NCBI GenBank assembly: GCA_027533105.1
Contig: JAPZTW010000003.1
Coordinates: 62,001 to 126,000 of the forward strand
Source: Sphingomonadaceae bacterium
GTDB taxonomy: Bacteria; Pseudomonadota; Alphaproteobacteria; Sphingomonadales; Sphingomonadaceae
Length of the DNA stretch: 64,000 nt
Reading direction: 5' to 3'
A program made the position numbers and the translations under genes. This document shows, one piece after another, positions 1 to 8,877 of the stretch; the first letter of the stretch is position 1, and the number at the start of each line of letters is the position of its first letter. The notes under the pieces were generated by a model. The model was given only the letters and a program-made list of their open reading frames with translations. It did not search any database and was not told where the DNA came from.

Positions 1-241
1 CATGGGCGCAGCCATCGGCCAGCAGCGACTGGTGAACCGGGCCGGAAATGAGCGCGGCAATCGCCGGGCGTCCCCGCGCCTCGCCCATGCCGCCCACGGC
101 ATAGACCCCGTCCTCGCTCCACAGCGCGGCCACGGCCTCGGCATTGCCGGTATCGGCCAGCGGGCCATAGCGGGCGATCAGGTCGCGGATCGCCTCGCGG
201 TCCTCCAGCAGCCGCAGCCGCTCGGCAATCGGGTCAGGCAC
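1..241 (-). CDS. SnoaL-like (NTF2-fold) protein, partial
   Basis: Only the first 80 codons are inside the window; the 3' end lies beyond position 1. The GTG start at 241 overlaps the stop of the upstream flavoprotein gene (TGA at 236-234) by 8 bases, so the two are translationally coupled. The visible N-terminus (MPDPIAERLRLLEDREAIRD, then LIARYGPLADTGNAEAVAAL) has the first helix and W-x-E-D-G-V-Y strand typical of SnoaL_4/NTF2-like proteins, which include small dehydratases and isomerases. Its place at the end of the steroid operon suggests a small steroid-modifying or binding enzyme, but catalytic residues lie outside the window, so the role is an inference. Confidence 0.7.
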   Translation of the reverse strand, partial: MPDPIAERLRLLEDREAIRDLIARYGPLADTGNAEAVAALWSEDGVYAVGGMGEARGRPAIAALISGPVHQSLLADGCAH

Positions 242-1694
242 CGGCGGCCTTGCGCCCGGCCTGGCGGCCGAAGAAGGTGCAGTCGGCGAGGCTCATCCCC
301 GATGAATAGCCATGCCCCCAGGCCGGCAGGCCCGAAGTGCAGCGCCCGGCCGCGAACAGGCCGGGGATCGGCGCTCCGCCCCGGTCCAGCACTTCGCCAT
401 CGGTCGAGGTCTTGAGCCCGCCCAGGGTAAAGAAGCTGAAATAGCTGTCATGGAAGTCCAGTTCGAGCGCGATGAACGGCCCCTGGTCCAGCGGCACCAG
501 GATCGGCGGGCGCTTGTCGAACAGCGGATCGCGGCCCTGCCGCGCGTGTTCGTTGTAGACCGCCATGGTCGCGCTAAGCGTGCCCTGCGGCAGTTCCAGT
601 TCGGCCTCGACCTCTTCCCAGGTCTCGCCCGTGCCGGCGATCCGCATCCGGGCAAAGTCCATCGGCTGGACGAAATGCGCATTGTCGAGCAGCAGGTAGA
701 CCTTGCCGCCCGGCTGGTCGACCGCGCAGCGGCTGACCCGGCCGTGGTAGCAGTCCTCGTTGATGAAGCGCTGCCCCTTGGTGTTCACGAAGACGCCATA
801 GGCGTGGCTTTCCGGCATGGTCCACGGGCAGGTCGTGAAGAACTGATCCATGTGGATCGCCTCGCCGCCCGCGCCCAGGCCCAGTTCGATCCCCAGGCCA
901 TCGTCCTTGTCACCGATCGGATCGTTGAGCTTGAAGGTATCGGGGCAGTGCTTGCGCCGCATGTCCGCGTTGAACACGAAGCCGCCGGTGGCGAGGACCA
1001 CGCCCTTGGCCGCCTTGACGAAACGCGGCTGGTTATCGATCCGCACCACCAGGCCGACGATCCGCTCACCATCCTGCACCAGCGCCAGGGCGCGGGCATC
1101 GGTGATCACTTCCACACCCTTGGCGCGGGCGCTGGCTTCCAGCACGTCGACCAGCGGACGCCCGCCGCCCCAGCCCATGTGCTGGATCACGTGGCCGCGC
1201 GGAGCCGGCTTGGCCAGGTCGCAGAACGGCGCCGCTGCCTCGCTGCCCGACCAGATCAGGGTGCTGTCATCGGTCGGCTCGATCAGCTTGCCGGGCAGAT
1301 AATTGCCGCGATAGGGCACGCCCTGCGCCTTCAGCCAGGCATAGTGGTTCAGCGCCTCGCGGCCATAGAGCTCGCACTTGGCCGCATCGACACAGGGGCC
1401 GCCCGCCAGCTTGAGATAGGCGGTGAAATCCTCGGTCGAATCCTCGAAGCCCGCTGCGCGCTGGGCATCGGTGCCGCCGCCCCCGCCGATGTAGATTTCC
1501 CCGCCCGACAGGCCCGAGGCCCCGCCACTGCCCGAATTGCGCTCGAACAGCATGACCCGTACGCCCGCATCGGCCGCCTCGATCGCGGCGCAGGCACCGG
1601 TCGCGCCAAAGCCGATCACGGCCACGTCGGTCTCAAAATCCCAGCCCGGCACCTCGGCCAGCGGAAAGGGGCGGTGCGGCGAGATTTCCGTCAT
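234..1694 (-). CDS. kst4D: 3-ketosteroid delta4-(5alpha)-dehydrogenase (FAD flavoprotein)
   Basis: 486-residue FAD protein of the fumarate reductase/KstD superfamily. The dinucleotide-binding motif is at residues 24-33 (VAVIGFGATG), followed by an acidic strand end (Glu51). The C-terminus has the second FAD-contact block G-L-F-A-A-G-R near residue 445. Known active-site residues of the Rhodococcus delta4-(5alpha)-dehydrogenase (Tyr319, Tyr466, Ser468) line up with Tyr316, Tyr463 and Ser465 here, with a constant offset of three, in NEDCYHGR and GYSSGMSL. This favours the TesI/Kst4D subfamily over the delta1-dehydrogenase. It would introduce the 4,5 double bond into 5alpha-3-ketosteroids. First position relative to the meta-cleavage genes fits an early A-ring step. 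The residue match is from memory of the family and was not aligned by software. Confidence 0.82.
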   Translation of the reverse strand: MTEISPHRPFPLAEVPGWDFETDVAVIGFGATGACAAIEAADAGVRVMLFERNSGSGGASGLSGGEIYIGGGGGTDAQRAAGFEDSTEDFTAYLKLAGGPCVDAAKCELYGREALNHYAWLKAQGVPYRGNYLPGKLIEPTDDSTLIWSGSEAAAPFCDLAKPAPRGHVIQHMGWGGGRPLVDVLEASARAKGVEVITDARALALVQDGERIVGLVVRIDNQPRFVKAAKGVVLATGGFVFNADMRRKHCPDTFKLNDPIGDKDDGLGIELGLGAGGEAIHMDQFFTTCPWTMPESHAYGVFVNTKGQRFINEDCYHGRVSRCAVDQPGGKVYLLLDNAHFVQPMDFARMRIAGTGETWEEVEAELELPQGTLSATMAVYNEHARQGRDPLFDKRPPILVPLDQGPFIALELDFHDSYFSFFTLGGLKTSTDGEVLDRGGAPIPGLFAAGRCTSGLPAWGHGYSSGMSLADCTFFGRQAGRKAAGA

Positions 1695-1698
1695 GGTT

Positions 1699-2736
1699 CT
1701 AGCCTGCCTTGGCCTTCAGCATATCCAGCGCGACATCGACGATCATGTCTTCCTGCCCGCCCACCATCTTGCGGCGGCCCAGTTCCAGCAGGATCTCGCG
1801 CGTGTCGATCCCATAGGTCTCGCTGGCCTTTTCGGCATGGCGCAGGAAGCTGGAATAGACCCCGGCATAGCCCAGGCTCAGCGTTTCGCGATCAACCCGC
1901 ACCGGGCGATCCTGGAGCGGACGGACCAGGTCTTCGGCCGCATCCATCAGCAGGCTGACATCGCAGCCGTGGTTCCAGCCCTTGCGGTCCACCGCCGCGA
2001 CGAAGACTTCGAGCGGGGCATTGCCCGCGCCCGCGCCCATGCCGGTGAGCGAGGCATCGATCCGCACCGCCCCGCACTGGGCCGCAACGATCGAGTTGGC
2101 GACGCCGAGCGACAGGTTGTGGTGCGCGTGCATCCCGCGCTGGGTCTCGGGCTTCAGCACCCGGTCATAGGCTTCGAACCGGGCGCGCACGCCGTCCATG
2201 TCGAGCGCGCCGCCGCTGTCGGTCACATAGACGCAGTGCGCGCCATAGCTTTCCATCAGCAGGGCCTGGCTGGCCAGCTGTTCGGGCTCGATCATGTGGC
2301 TCATCATCAGGAAGCCGGACACGTCCATGCCGAGGTCACGGGCGATGCCGATGTGCTGCTTCGATACGTCGGCCTCGGTGCAATGCGTCGCAACGCGGAC
2401 CGAGCGGACACCGATGTCATAGGCGCGGCGCAGTTCATCAACCGTGCCGACACCCGGCAGGATCAGCGTGGTCAGCACGCATTTGTCGAGCACTTCGGCC
2501 ACGGCTTCCAGCCATTCCCAATCGGTATGGGCGCCAAAGCCATAGTTGAAGCTGGCACCTGACAGGCCATCGCCATGGGCCACCTCGATCGCATCGACGC
2601 CGGCCGCCTCGATCGCCTGGGCAATCGCGCGGACATGGTCGATCCCGTACATGTGGCGCACGGCGTGCATCCCGTCGCGCAGGGTCACGTCCTGGATATA
2701 GAGCTTGTCGCCAGCGTTCACATCGAACTTGCTCAT
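1699..2736 (-). CDS. hsaF: 4-hydroxy-2-oxovalerate-type aldolase (HsaF/TesG/DmpG family)
   Basis: 345 residues, the family length. It cleaves the 4-hydroxy-2-oxo acid made by the hydratase into pyruvate and an aldehyde (propanal from steroid-derived hydroxy-oxohexanoate), which is channelled to the partner dehydrogenase HsaG. The N-terminal active-site block [11 protein letters not shown] holds Arg20, Asp21 and His24; the metal-binding histidines are in the HAHH block at 203-206. The ATG overlaps the stop of hsaG (ATGA at 2736-2733), which is usual for this obligate complex. Homologues in aromatic meta-cleavage pathways (DmpG, BphI) cannot be told apart by sequence alone; the surrounding steroid genes decide the substrate. 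Confidence 0.93.
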   Translation of the reverse strand: MSKFDVNAGDKLYIQDVTLRDGMHAVRHMYGIDHVRAIAQAIEAAGVDAIEVAHGDGLSGASFNYGFGAHTDWEWLEAVAEVLDKCVLTTLILPGVGTVDELRRAYDIGVRSVRVATHCTEADVSKQHIGIARDLGMDVSGFLMMSHMIEPEQLASQALLMESYGAHCVYVTDSGGALDMDGVRARFEAYDRVLKPETQRGMHAHHNLSLGVANSIVAAQCGAVRIDASLTGMGAGAGNAPLEVFVAAVDRKGWNHGCDVSLLMDAAEDLVRPLQDRPVRVDRETLSLGYAGVYSSFLRHAEKASETYGIDTREILLELGRRKMVGGQEDMIVDVALDMLKAKAG

Positions 2737-3665
2737 TGTGCCATTCTCCGCGCGGCAAGAAGCTCGCCGGTGGCCTTGGCCGCGGCGGTCATGATGTCGA
2801 GATTGCCCGAATAGCTCGGCAGGTAATCCCCCGCCCCTTCGACCTCGAGCATGATCATCGACTTGATCCCGGTGAATTCGCCCATGCCGGGGATCTTCAG
2901 GCGGTTGTTGTCGCCGAACCGCTCGAACTGGACTTCCTGCTTGAGCCGGTAACCGGGGACATACTTCTGCACTTCGGCGACCATTTCCCCGACCGAGCGG
3001 CGGATCGCGTCCTCGCTGCCGCCTTCGGACAGGGTGAACACGGTGTCGCGCATGATCATCGGCGGTTCGGCCGGGTTGAGGATGATGATCGCCTTGCCCC
3101 GGGTCGCCCCGCCAACCACCTCGATCGCGCGGGCGGTGGTGCGGGTGAACTCGTCGATATTGGCGCGGGTGCCAGGGCCAGCCGAGCGCGAGGAGACCGA
3201 GGCGACGATTTCGGCATAGTGCAGCTTGTCGGTCACGCGGGCGACGGCGGCGACCATCGGGATCGTCGCCTGTCCGCCGCAGGTCACCATGTTGACGTTC
3301 GGCTGATCGAGGTGCTGGCTCATGTTGACCGGCGGCACGGTGAACGGCCCGATCGCGGCCGGGGTCAGGTCAACCACCTGGATCCCGTCGGCGCGCAGCG
3401 CCTCGTCATGGGCCTTGTGGGCATAGGCGCTGGTCGCATCGAAGGCGATGCCGATCTCGGGATAGCAGGGCAGCTTCTTCAGCCCCTCGATCCCTTCGTG
3501 CGTCGTGGCAATGCCATGTTCGCGGGCCATGGCCAGGCCTTCGGACGCGGGGTCGATCCCCACGACTGCCGCCAGTTCCATGTTCTGCGGATACTTGATC
3601 ATCTTCATCATCAGGTCGGTGCCGATATTGCCCGAACCGATGATCGCGGCCTTCACGCGTGCCAT
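2733..3665 (-). CDS. hsaG: Acylating acetaldehyde/propanal dehydrogenase (HsaG/TesF/DmpF family)
   Basis: 310 residues. It oxidises the aldehyde released by the aldolase to acyl-CoA (propionyl-CoA in the steroid route) with NAD+ and CoA. The N-terminal Rossmann motif is [11 protein letters not shown] (residues 8-18) and the catalytic Cys129 sits in [11 protein letters not shown] chose the ATG at 3665 rather than the in-frame upstream start at 3707 because it has a GGAAA ribosome-binding site and starts with the family sequence [10 protein letters not shown]. The gene lies 10 bases after hsaE and overlaps hsaF by four bases. Confidence 0.93.
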   Translation of the reverse strand: MARVKAAIIGSGNIGTDLMMKMIKYPQNMELAAVVGIDPASEGLAMAREHGIATTHEGIEGLKKLPCYPEIGIAFDATSAYAHKAHDEALRADGIQVVDLTPAAIGPFTVPPVNMSQHLDQPNVNMVTCGGQATIPMVAAVARVTDKLHYAEIVASVSSRSAGPGTRANIDEFTRTTARAIEVVGGATRGKAIIILNPAEPPMIMRDTVFTLSEGGSEDAIRRSVGEMVAEVQKYVPGYRLKQEVQFERFGDNNRLKIPGMGEFTGIKSMIMLEVEGAGDYLPSYSGNLDIMTAAAKATGELLAARRMAQ

Positions 3666-3675
3666 TGCTGTTTCC

Positions 3676-4452
3676 TTAGACAAACCGGGCCGTGCAGGTG
3701 CCGACACCGTGCAGGGTCATTTCGAACACATCGCCCTTCACCGCCGGTTCGAGCGGGACGAGGCTGCCAGAGAGGATTACGTCACCGGCATCGAGCGTGA
3801 CGCCATAGGCGCCAAGGGTATTGGCCAGCCAGGCCACGGCCTGGGCCGGATCGCCCTGGACCGCGCTGCCATAGCCTTCGGACAGGGGCGCGCCGTTCTT
3901 GGTGACGGTAACATGGAGCGCGGGCAGATCGTGCTCGCGCGGATCGGCCTGTGCCGCGCCCAGCACGAAGACCCCGCAAGAAGCATTGTCGGCCACGGTA
4001 TCGACAATGCCGATCTTCCAGTCGCGGATCCGGCTGTCGACGATCTCGAAGCAGGGGGCGATATAGGCGGTTGCCGCCATCACGTCGGCAGCGGTCACGC
4101 CGGGGCCGTTGAGGCTGTCCTTCAGGACGAAGGCGATTTCGGCCTCGGCGCGCGGGGCGATCAGCGCCTTGGCATCGATGTCGATCTCCGCGCCGACCTG
4201 CATCCAGTCGGTCAGGAAGCCGAAATCGGGCTGGTGAACGCCGAGCATGTCCTGCACCGCCTTGCTGGTCACGCCGATCTTCTTGCCGACCACGCGTTCG
4301 CCATCGGTCTGGCGGCGGGCCAGGAAGCCGAGCGAGATCGCATAGGCATCGTCGATGGTCAGATCGGGGTGGCGCTCGATCAGCGGGGCCACGGTGCGGC
4401 GTTCGCGCAGCGCGGCATAGAGTTCCGCCGCGAGGTCTTCGCGCAGGCTCAC
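3676..4452 (-). CDS. hsaE: 2-hydroxypenta-2,4-dienoate-type hydratase (HsaE/TesE family)
   Basis: 258 residues, normal for the 2-keto-4-pentenoate hydratase (MhpD/DmpE) family. It adds water to the 2-hydroxyhexa-2,4-dienoate released by the meta-cleavage hydrolase HsaD. Family blocks are visible: VGKKIGVTS (about 55-63), the acidic metal site R-A-E-A-E-I-A-F-V near 101-109, and VILSGSLVP near 225. The ATG overlaps the stop of the flavin reductase gene by four bases. With hsaF and hsaG it forms the lower meta-cleavage trio. Confidence 0.92.
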   Translation of the reverse strand: MSLREDLAAELYAALRERRTVAPLIERHPDLTIDDAYAISLGFLARRQTDGERVVGKKIGVTSKAVQDMLGVHQPDFGFLTDWMQVGAEIDIDAKALIAPRAEAEIAFVLKDSLNGPGVTAADVMAATAYIAPCFEIVDSRIRDWKIGIVDTVADNASCGVFVLGAAQADPREHDLPALHVTVTKNGAPLSEGYGSAVQGDPAQAVAWLANTLGAYGVTLDAGDVILSGSLVPLEPAVKGDVFEMTLHGVGTCTARFV

Positions 4453-4943
4453 AGATATCCTCCGTCCTGGTAGATCAGCGGGGCAACCGTATCGCTGACA
4501 CTGGCGCGCAGCACGCGGGCGATCACGATTGAATGGGTGCCATAGGCCAGCATGGCATCGATCACGCAGCTGAGATTGGCCTGGGCACCGGCCAGTTCGG
4601 GCAGGCCATTGAAGCCTTCGCGCCAGTCACCGATCCGGAACCGCTCTTCCTGCGGCACGCCCCCGCCGAACGCGGCCGAGACATCCTGCTGGTCGCGCGC
4701 GAGCAGGTTCACCGAGAGCGGCGCGGTCGGCACCAGCAGGCCGTGCAGCAGGGTGGACCGGTTGACGCAGACCAGCACGGCGGGCGGATCGGCGGTGAGC
4801 GAGGTGATCGAGGTGGCAGCCATGCCGACCGGCCCGGTCTCGCCCCGCGCCGCGACCACCGCAACCGAGGCCGCCAGCCGCCGCATCGCCGCGCGGAACT
4901 GGCCGGGCAGCTCGTCCGGGATCAGGGGATAGCCTTCAGCCAC
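4449..4943 (-). CDS. hsaB: Flavin reductase of the two-component steroid hydroxylase (HsaB-like)
   Basis: 164 residues of the FMN-binding split-barrel flavin reductase family (HpaC/HsaB). It would use NAD(P)H to supply reduced flavin to the oxygenase HsaA encoded two genes upstream. Visible family blocks are SVAVVAARGETGPVGMAATS, the flavin-contact segment V-C-V-N-R-S-T near 59-65, and YGTHSIVIARV near 133-143. Its start lies inside the last codons of hsaD (8-base overlap). Separation of hsaA and hsaB by hsaD differs from the actinobacterial order but keeps all three coupled. Confidence 0.88.
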   Translation of the reverse strand: MAEGYPLIPDELPGQFRAAMRRLAASVAVVAARGETGPVGMAATSITSLTADPPAVLVCVNRSTLLHGLLVPTAPLSVNLLARDQQDVSAAFGGGVPQEERFRIGDWREGFNGLPELAGAQANLSCVIDAMLAYGTHSIVIARVLRASVSDTVAPLIYQDGGYL

Positions 4944-5754
4944 GCAGGAATTCCAGGCTGTAGCGGTTGAACTCCTCCGCCCGTTCGACCTGCACCCAGT
5001 GGCCGGTGCGGGTGAAGGTCATGCAGCGGGCATCGGCGCAGCGATCGAGGAAGTGGCGCGCGCCGCTTTCGGGGCAGAATTCGTCGTTCAGCCCCCACAG
5101 CACGAAGATCGGCACCTTGAGCTCGCCCACCCGCGGGCCAAGGTTGGGCGTGCGCATCCGCACCAGCACGTCCTTGGGCTGGGTGCGGGCCACAGCAAAG
5201 CGTTCCTGCACCAGCGCCTCGGGAATGTTCGGGGCGAAATCGGGGTGGACCAGGTTGCCGATCAGGCGGCGCTGTTCGTCGAGGTTGAAATCCGGCCCGC
5301 CGAAGTTGGACACCATCTTGGTGATCCCCGGCATCTTGAAATAGTCGGCCTGCTCCTCGACGCAGCCCGGCGCCATCAGGATCAGCCGCTCGGTGAATTC
5401 CGGATGGTCGAGCGTGAGCTGGATCGCCACCCCGCCGCCCAGCGAATTGCCGACCAGCGTGGCCCGTTTGATCCCGTGCTGGCGCAGCGCATCATAAAGC
5501 GTGTCGGTGAACAGCTGCAGGGTATAGTCGATCCCTTCGGGCTTCGACGAAGCGCCATAGCCGATCATGTCGGGCAGGATCACCTGGTAGCCGGCAGCCA
5601 CGAACTCCGGCCAGTTCTGGCGAAAGTTCGAAGCCCCCGATGCCCCCGGCCCGCTGCCGTGGATGAAAACCACCACCGGGCCGGCTCCGGCCGACTTCAG
5701 GTGAATCTGATAACCGCCCGCAACCGTGTAAGTCGCTTCCGTCAACCCGGTCAT
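4936..5754 (-). CDS. hsaD: Meta-cleavage product hydrolase (HsaD/TesD, alpha/beta hydrolase)
   Basis: 272 residues. It hydrolyses the C-C bond of the ring-cleaved 4,5-9,10-diseco steroid (DSHA type) to a hydroxydienoate and the C/D-ring propanoate (HIP). The catalytic triad is visible: Ser104 in GNSLGGG, Asp224 in GLNDEF and His252 in TGHWVQVE. The oxyanion loop HGSGPGASG at 32-40 is typical of meta-cleavage product hydrolases such as BphD. It is downstream of hsaA with a 23-base gap. Confidence 0.92.
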   Translation of the reverse strand: MTGLTEATYTVAGGYQIHLKSAGAGPVVVFIHGSGPGASGASNFRQNWPEFVAAGYQVILPDMIGYGASSKPEGIDYTLQLFTDTLYDALRQHGIKRATLVGNSLGGGVAIQLTLDHPEFTERLILMAPGCVEEQADYFKMPGITKMVSNFGGPDFNLDEQRRLIGNLVHPDFAPNIPEALVQERFAVARTQPKDVLVRMRTPNLGPRVGELKVPIFVLWGLNDEFCPESGARHFLDRCADARCMTFTRTGHWVQVERAEEFNRYSLEFLRG

Positions 5755-5777
5755 GTCCCCTCTCCCTTGATCGCGCG

Positions 5778-6992
5778 TTACAGGAACGGATTGAGCGGCG
5801 CTTCGCCCAGCATGGCGTTAACCGCATCGCCGGTCCGGTTGGCGGGATCGTTGGCCACGTGGGCGCGGCCCGCGTGGAGATCGAGCCAGGGCTGGATGAT
5901 GTCGCTGGTCATGTAGATCGCCCGTCCGCCCAGCAGCTGGACCACATCGTCGATCAGCCCGGCCAGCCGCCGCACCACCGTGGCCGACTGGTAGGTATAG
6001 AAGGCGCGCTTTTCCATCGGGATGGCCTCGTCGCGTTCGGCATAGCCCATCAGGTCCTCGAAGGTCAGGCGCAGGGTCGTTTCCATCTCGCCCTTTTCGG
6101 CAATCGCGCGGGCGATCGCGGCGTGCAGGATCGGGTCCTGCTTCGCGGCCTTGCCGGTGTTGGTCGAAACGCGGTCCTGCATGATCTGCATGGCGGCATT
6201 GATCGCCGCCTGCGCGCCGCCGAAGGCCGCGGTCGAGACCGAGCGGACGAAGACCTGCGCCCAGGGCAGGCGATAGAGCGGACCGGTGTTCACGTCCTGA
6301 CCGGGATTCTGGCACAGGAACCCGTCGATCGACCGGTGGGTGCGGTATTCGGGCACGAAGACATCGTCGACGATGATGTCGTGGCTGCCGGTGCCCTGCA
6401 GGCCGAAGGTGTGCCAGGCATCCTTGCCGATGGTGTAATCGCTGCGCGGCAGCAGGAAGGTGCGCATTTCGGCCGGGGTGCCATCGTCCTTGGGCGGACA
6501 GAACGCGCCCAGCAGCACCCAGCCGCAGTGGACCGAACCGGTCGAGAAGCCCCAGTGGCCCGAAAGGCGGAAGCCCCCCTCGACATGGGTGACCTTGCCG
6601 ACCGGCTGATAGGTCGAGGAGACCAGCATGGCGGGATCATCGCCCCATACTTCCTGCTGCGCCTCGTCATGGAACAGGGCCATTTCATAGGGGTGACAGC
6701 CCAGCACGCCATACATCCAGCCGGTCGACATGCAGCCTTCGGCCAGGGCTTTCTGCACCTCGAAGAACACGTTCGGATGCATCTCGTAACCGCCATAGCG
6801 CTTGGGCTGGAGGATGCGGAAAAAGCCGGCTTCCTGCATCTCGGCAATGGTTTCGACCGAAACGTCGCGATTGGCCACGCAGGCGCGCGCGCGGGCCTTC
6901 AGGGTGGGGATCATCGCCTTCGCGCGGGCGATCAATTCTGCGCTGGTCGGCACGGAGGGTGTGCTCTGCGGCTGCACGGCTGCGGTGGCCAT
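5778..6992 (-). CDS. hsaA: 3-hydroxy-seco-steroid 4-hydroxylase, oxygenase component (HsaA/TesA2)
   Basis: 404 residues, acyl-CoA-dehydrogenase-fold flavin monooxygenase of the HsaA/HpaH type. It hydroxylates the phenolic A ring (3-HSA) to the catechol using reduced flavin from HsaB. The N-terminal helical domain runs to about residue 115; GGFRLSGHWGFSTGS marks the flavin-binding beta domain; the C-terminal four-helix domain has GRAIYMTSDI near residue 355. The ATG at 6992 has GGGAG four bases upstream and starts MATAAVQP; an in-frame start at 7082 would add 30 unrelated residues. First gene of the leftward operon. Confidence 0.9.
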   Translation of the reverse strand: MATAAVQPQSTPSVPTSAELIARAKAMIPTLKARARACVANRDVSVETIAEMQEAGFFRILQPKRYGGYEMHPNVFFEVQKALAEGCMSTGWMYGVLGCHPYEMALFHDEAQQEVWGDDPAMLVSSTYQPVGKVTHVEGGFRLSGHWGFSTGSVHCGWVLLGAFCPPKDDGTPAEMRTFLLPRSDYTIGKDAWHTFGLQGTGSHDIIVDDVFVPEYRTHRSIDGFLCQNPGQDVNTGPLYRLPWAQVFVRSVSTAAFGGAQAAINAAMQIMQDRVSTNTGKAAKQDPILHAAIARAIAEKGEMETTLRLTFEDLMGYAERDEAIPMEKRAFYTYQSATVVRRLAGLIDDVVQLLGGRAIYMTSDIIQPWLDLHAGRAHVANDPANRTGDAVNAMLGEAPLNPFL

Positions 6993-7165
6993 TCTCCCGG
7001 ATTCCTCTTGCTTGCTTCGACTCAGCCCTGCGGAATAGCGGGCTTCGTAAAATTTTCTATCGTTTGATACGCAAATCGTCAATTGAAAAGCCGTTTGACT
7101 TCCGATAATGCGGTTTGACCACGCAGTTGATCCCGCGATTCACTGATAGTGGGCACTTTGGGGGA
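6993..7165. promoter_or_regulatory. Divergent promoter region of the steroid operons
   Basis: This 173-base gap separates the outward-facing hsaA and SDR genes, so promoters for both steroid operons must lie in or near it. It is visibly more AT-rich than its flanks. It has three direct copies of GTTTGA starting at 7062, 7093 and 7113, and the small palindromes TATCGTTTGATA (7058-7069) and TCAATTGA (7079-7086). One or more may be operator half-sites. I could not fix the -35/-10 boxes, and no regulator gene lies nearby. Confidence 0.5.
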
Positions 7166-7942
7166 ATGGCCAATTTGGCACAGGCACTGAACATTGATCT
7201 GGCTGGCAAGGTGGCGCTCGTCACCGGCGGCACGCGTGGGCTGGGCCGGGCGATCTCGGCCCGTCTGGCCGAAGCGGGCTGCACCGTGGTGGCCTGCGCC
7301 CGCAATGCGCCGGACAGCCTGCCCGCGGGCGTCTCCTTCATCCCCGCCGATATCCGCGATGCCGATGCGGCGCGCGCGCTGGTTGACGGGATCGTCGCCG
7401 CCCATGGCCGGATCGACATCCTGGTCAACAATGCCGGCGGATCGCCCGCTACGGCGATCGAGGCGGCCAGCCCGCGCTTCGTCGATGCGATCCTCAAGCT
7501 CAATCTGGTTGCCCCGCTCTATCTTGCGCAGGCCGCGCACCCGCACATGGTCGCGGCGGGCGGGGGCAATATCGTCAATATCGCCAGCGTTTCGGGCATC
7601 CGCCCCTCGCCCGGCACCGCAGTCTATGGCGCGGCCAAGGCCGGGCTGCTGAACCTGACCCAGAGCCTGGCGCAGGAGTGGGGCCCGGCCGGGATCCGGG
7701 TCAACGCGATCATCGCCGGACTGATGCAGACCGAAAATGCCGAGGCGACCTATGGCGATGCCGAGGCCCAGGCCGCGGTCGGTCGCTCGATGCCGCTGCA
7801 ACGGATGGGCACGGGCGATGACCTCGCCGGGGCCGTCCTGTGGCTCTGCTCGCCGCTTGCCGCCTGGGTCAGCGGCGCAAGGATCAACGTCGATGGCGGG
7901 GGCGAACGGCCCTATTTCCTCGACCTCGTGAAAGGAAACTGA
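7166..7942 (+). CDS. Short-chain dehydrogenase/reductase, steroid cluster
   Basis: 258 residues. The NAD(P)-binding glycine motif is TGGTRGLG (about residues 22-29), the NNAG block follows at I-L-V-N-N-A-G-G, and the catalytic Ser...Tyr-x-x-x-Lys lies in ASVSGIRPSPGTAVYGAAKA. I chose the ATG at 7166, with GGGGG just upstream, over the in-frame ATG at 7115 because the family sequence begins at MANLAQALNIDLAGKVALVT. It is first in the rightward operon, 5 bases before hsaC. The substrate is probably a hydroxysteroid or a hydroxylated ring intermediate; sequence alone does not say which. Confidence 0.82.
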   Translation: MANLAQALNIDLAGKVALVTGGTRGLGRAISARLAEAGCTVVACARNAPDSLPAGVSFIPADIRDADAARALVDGIVAAHGRIDILVNNAGGSPATAIEAASPRFVDAILKLNLVAPLYLAQAAHPHMVAAGGGNIVNIASVSGIRPSPGTAVYGAAKAGLLNLTQSLAQEWGPAGIRVNAIIAGLMQTENAEATYGDAEAQAAVGRSMPLQRMGTGDDLAGAVLWLCSPLAAWVSGARINVDGGGERPYFLDLVKGN

Positions 7943-7947
7943 CAGCC

Positions 7948-8877
7948 ATGGGCATCAAGGCGCTTGGCTATGTGGTCATCGAGACGGCGCAGCCGCAACG
8001 GTGGGACCACTTTCTGACCCAACTGGCGGGCGTGATGCGCGCGCCCGATGCGGCCGACGGCGCGCAGCTTTACCGGATCGACCAGCGGCCCTTCCGCTTC
8101 CGGATCGAACCGGGCGCGCAGGACCGCTTCGTGGCCGCCGCCTATGAGGTAGACAGCGCCGCGGCGCTCGATGCCCTGGCCAGCGCGATTGCCGCCGCCG
8201 GGCAGCCGGTCACTCCCGGTTCGGCCGACGAAGCCGCGCTGCGCGGGGTCGGGCGGTTCTTCCGCACCAGCGATCCGGCCGGCAACGGGCTGGAATTCTA
8301 TTGCGGTGACAGCACGGCCGAGACGCCCTTCGTCTCGCCGCTGGGCATTTCCCATTTCATCACCGGCGAGATGGGCATGGGCCACGCGGTCTTTTCCGCG
8401 CCGAACTTCAACGAATGCGTCGCCTTCTACCGCGATGTCGTCGGCTTCCACGAAACCGACATGCCGCGCTTCTTCTTCGGCGGCGGCGGGCCGGACGATC
8501 CGGGCATGGGCTTTGCCTTCATGCACGCCGACAATGGCCGCCACCATTCGATCGCGCTGGGCGAAGGCCCGGTCCCGCCCTCGGGCTGCGTCCATCTGAT
8601 GCTGGAACTGCCCAGCCTGGTCGAGGTGGGCAAGGCCTATGACCGGATGAAGGCCATGGGCTATCCCGAGAGCGCCTCGCTCGGCCAGCATTACAACGAC
8701 GAGACGGTCGGCTTCTACGTCCAGACCCCCGGCGGCTTCGACCTCGAGATCGGCTGCGACAGCCTGGTGATCGACCCGGCCAGCTGGGAAGTGACCCGCC
8801 ACAAGGGGATCAGCATCTGGGGCCACGAATGGGCCTGGCAGAAGGCGATGAAAGAACAACAGGCGGCAGCGGAATGA
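7948..8877 (+). CDS. hsaC: Extradiol (meta-cleavage) steroid dioxygenase (HsaC/TesB)
   Basis: 309 residues, two-domain type I extradiol dioxygenase of the BphC class. It opens the catecholic A ring of 3,4-DHSA between C4 and C5. The Fe(II) ligands of the family are visible: His146 in GMGHAVFS, one of the His199/His200 pair in GRHHSIAL, and Glu267 in GFDLEIG. Active-site His248-Tyr249 (GQHYNDET) also fit. The ATG at 7948 is preceded by AGGAAACTGACAGCC. The stop overlaps the ipdA start (ATGA). Substrate assignment rests on the steroid neighbours; biphenyl-type dioxygenases share the same fold and motifs. Confidence 0.92.
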   Translation: MGIKALGYVVIETAQPQRWDHFLTQLAGVMRAPDAADGAQLYRIDQRPFRFRIEPGAQDRFVAAAYEVDSAAALDALASAIAAAGQPVTPGSADEAALRGVGRFFRTSDPAGNGLEFYCGDSTAETPFVSPLGISHFITGEMGMGHAVFSAPNFNECVAFYRDVVGFHETDMPRFFFGGGGPDDPGMGFAFMHADNGRHHSIALGEGPVPPSGCVHLMLELPSLVEVGKAYDRMKAMGYPESASLGQHYNDETVGFYVQTPGGFDLEIGCDSLVIDPASWEVTRHKGISIWGHEWAWQKAMKEQQAAAE

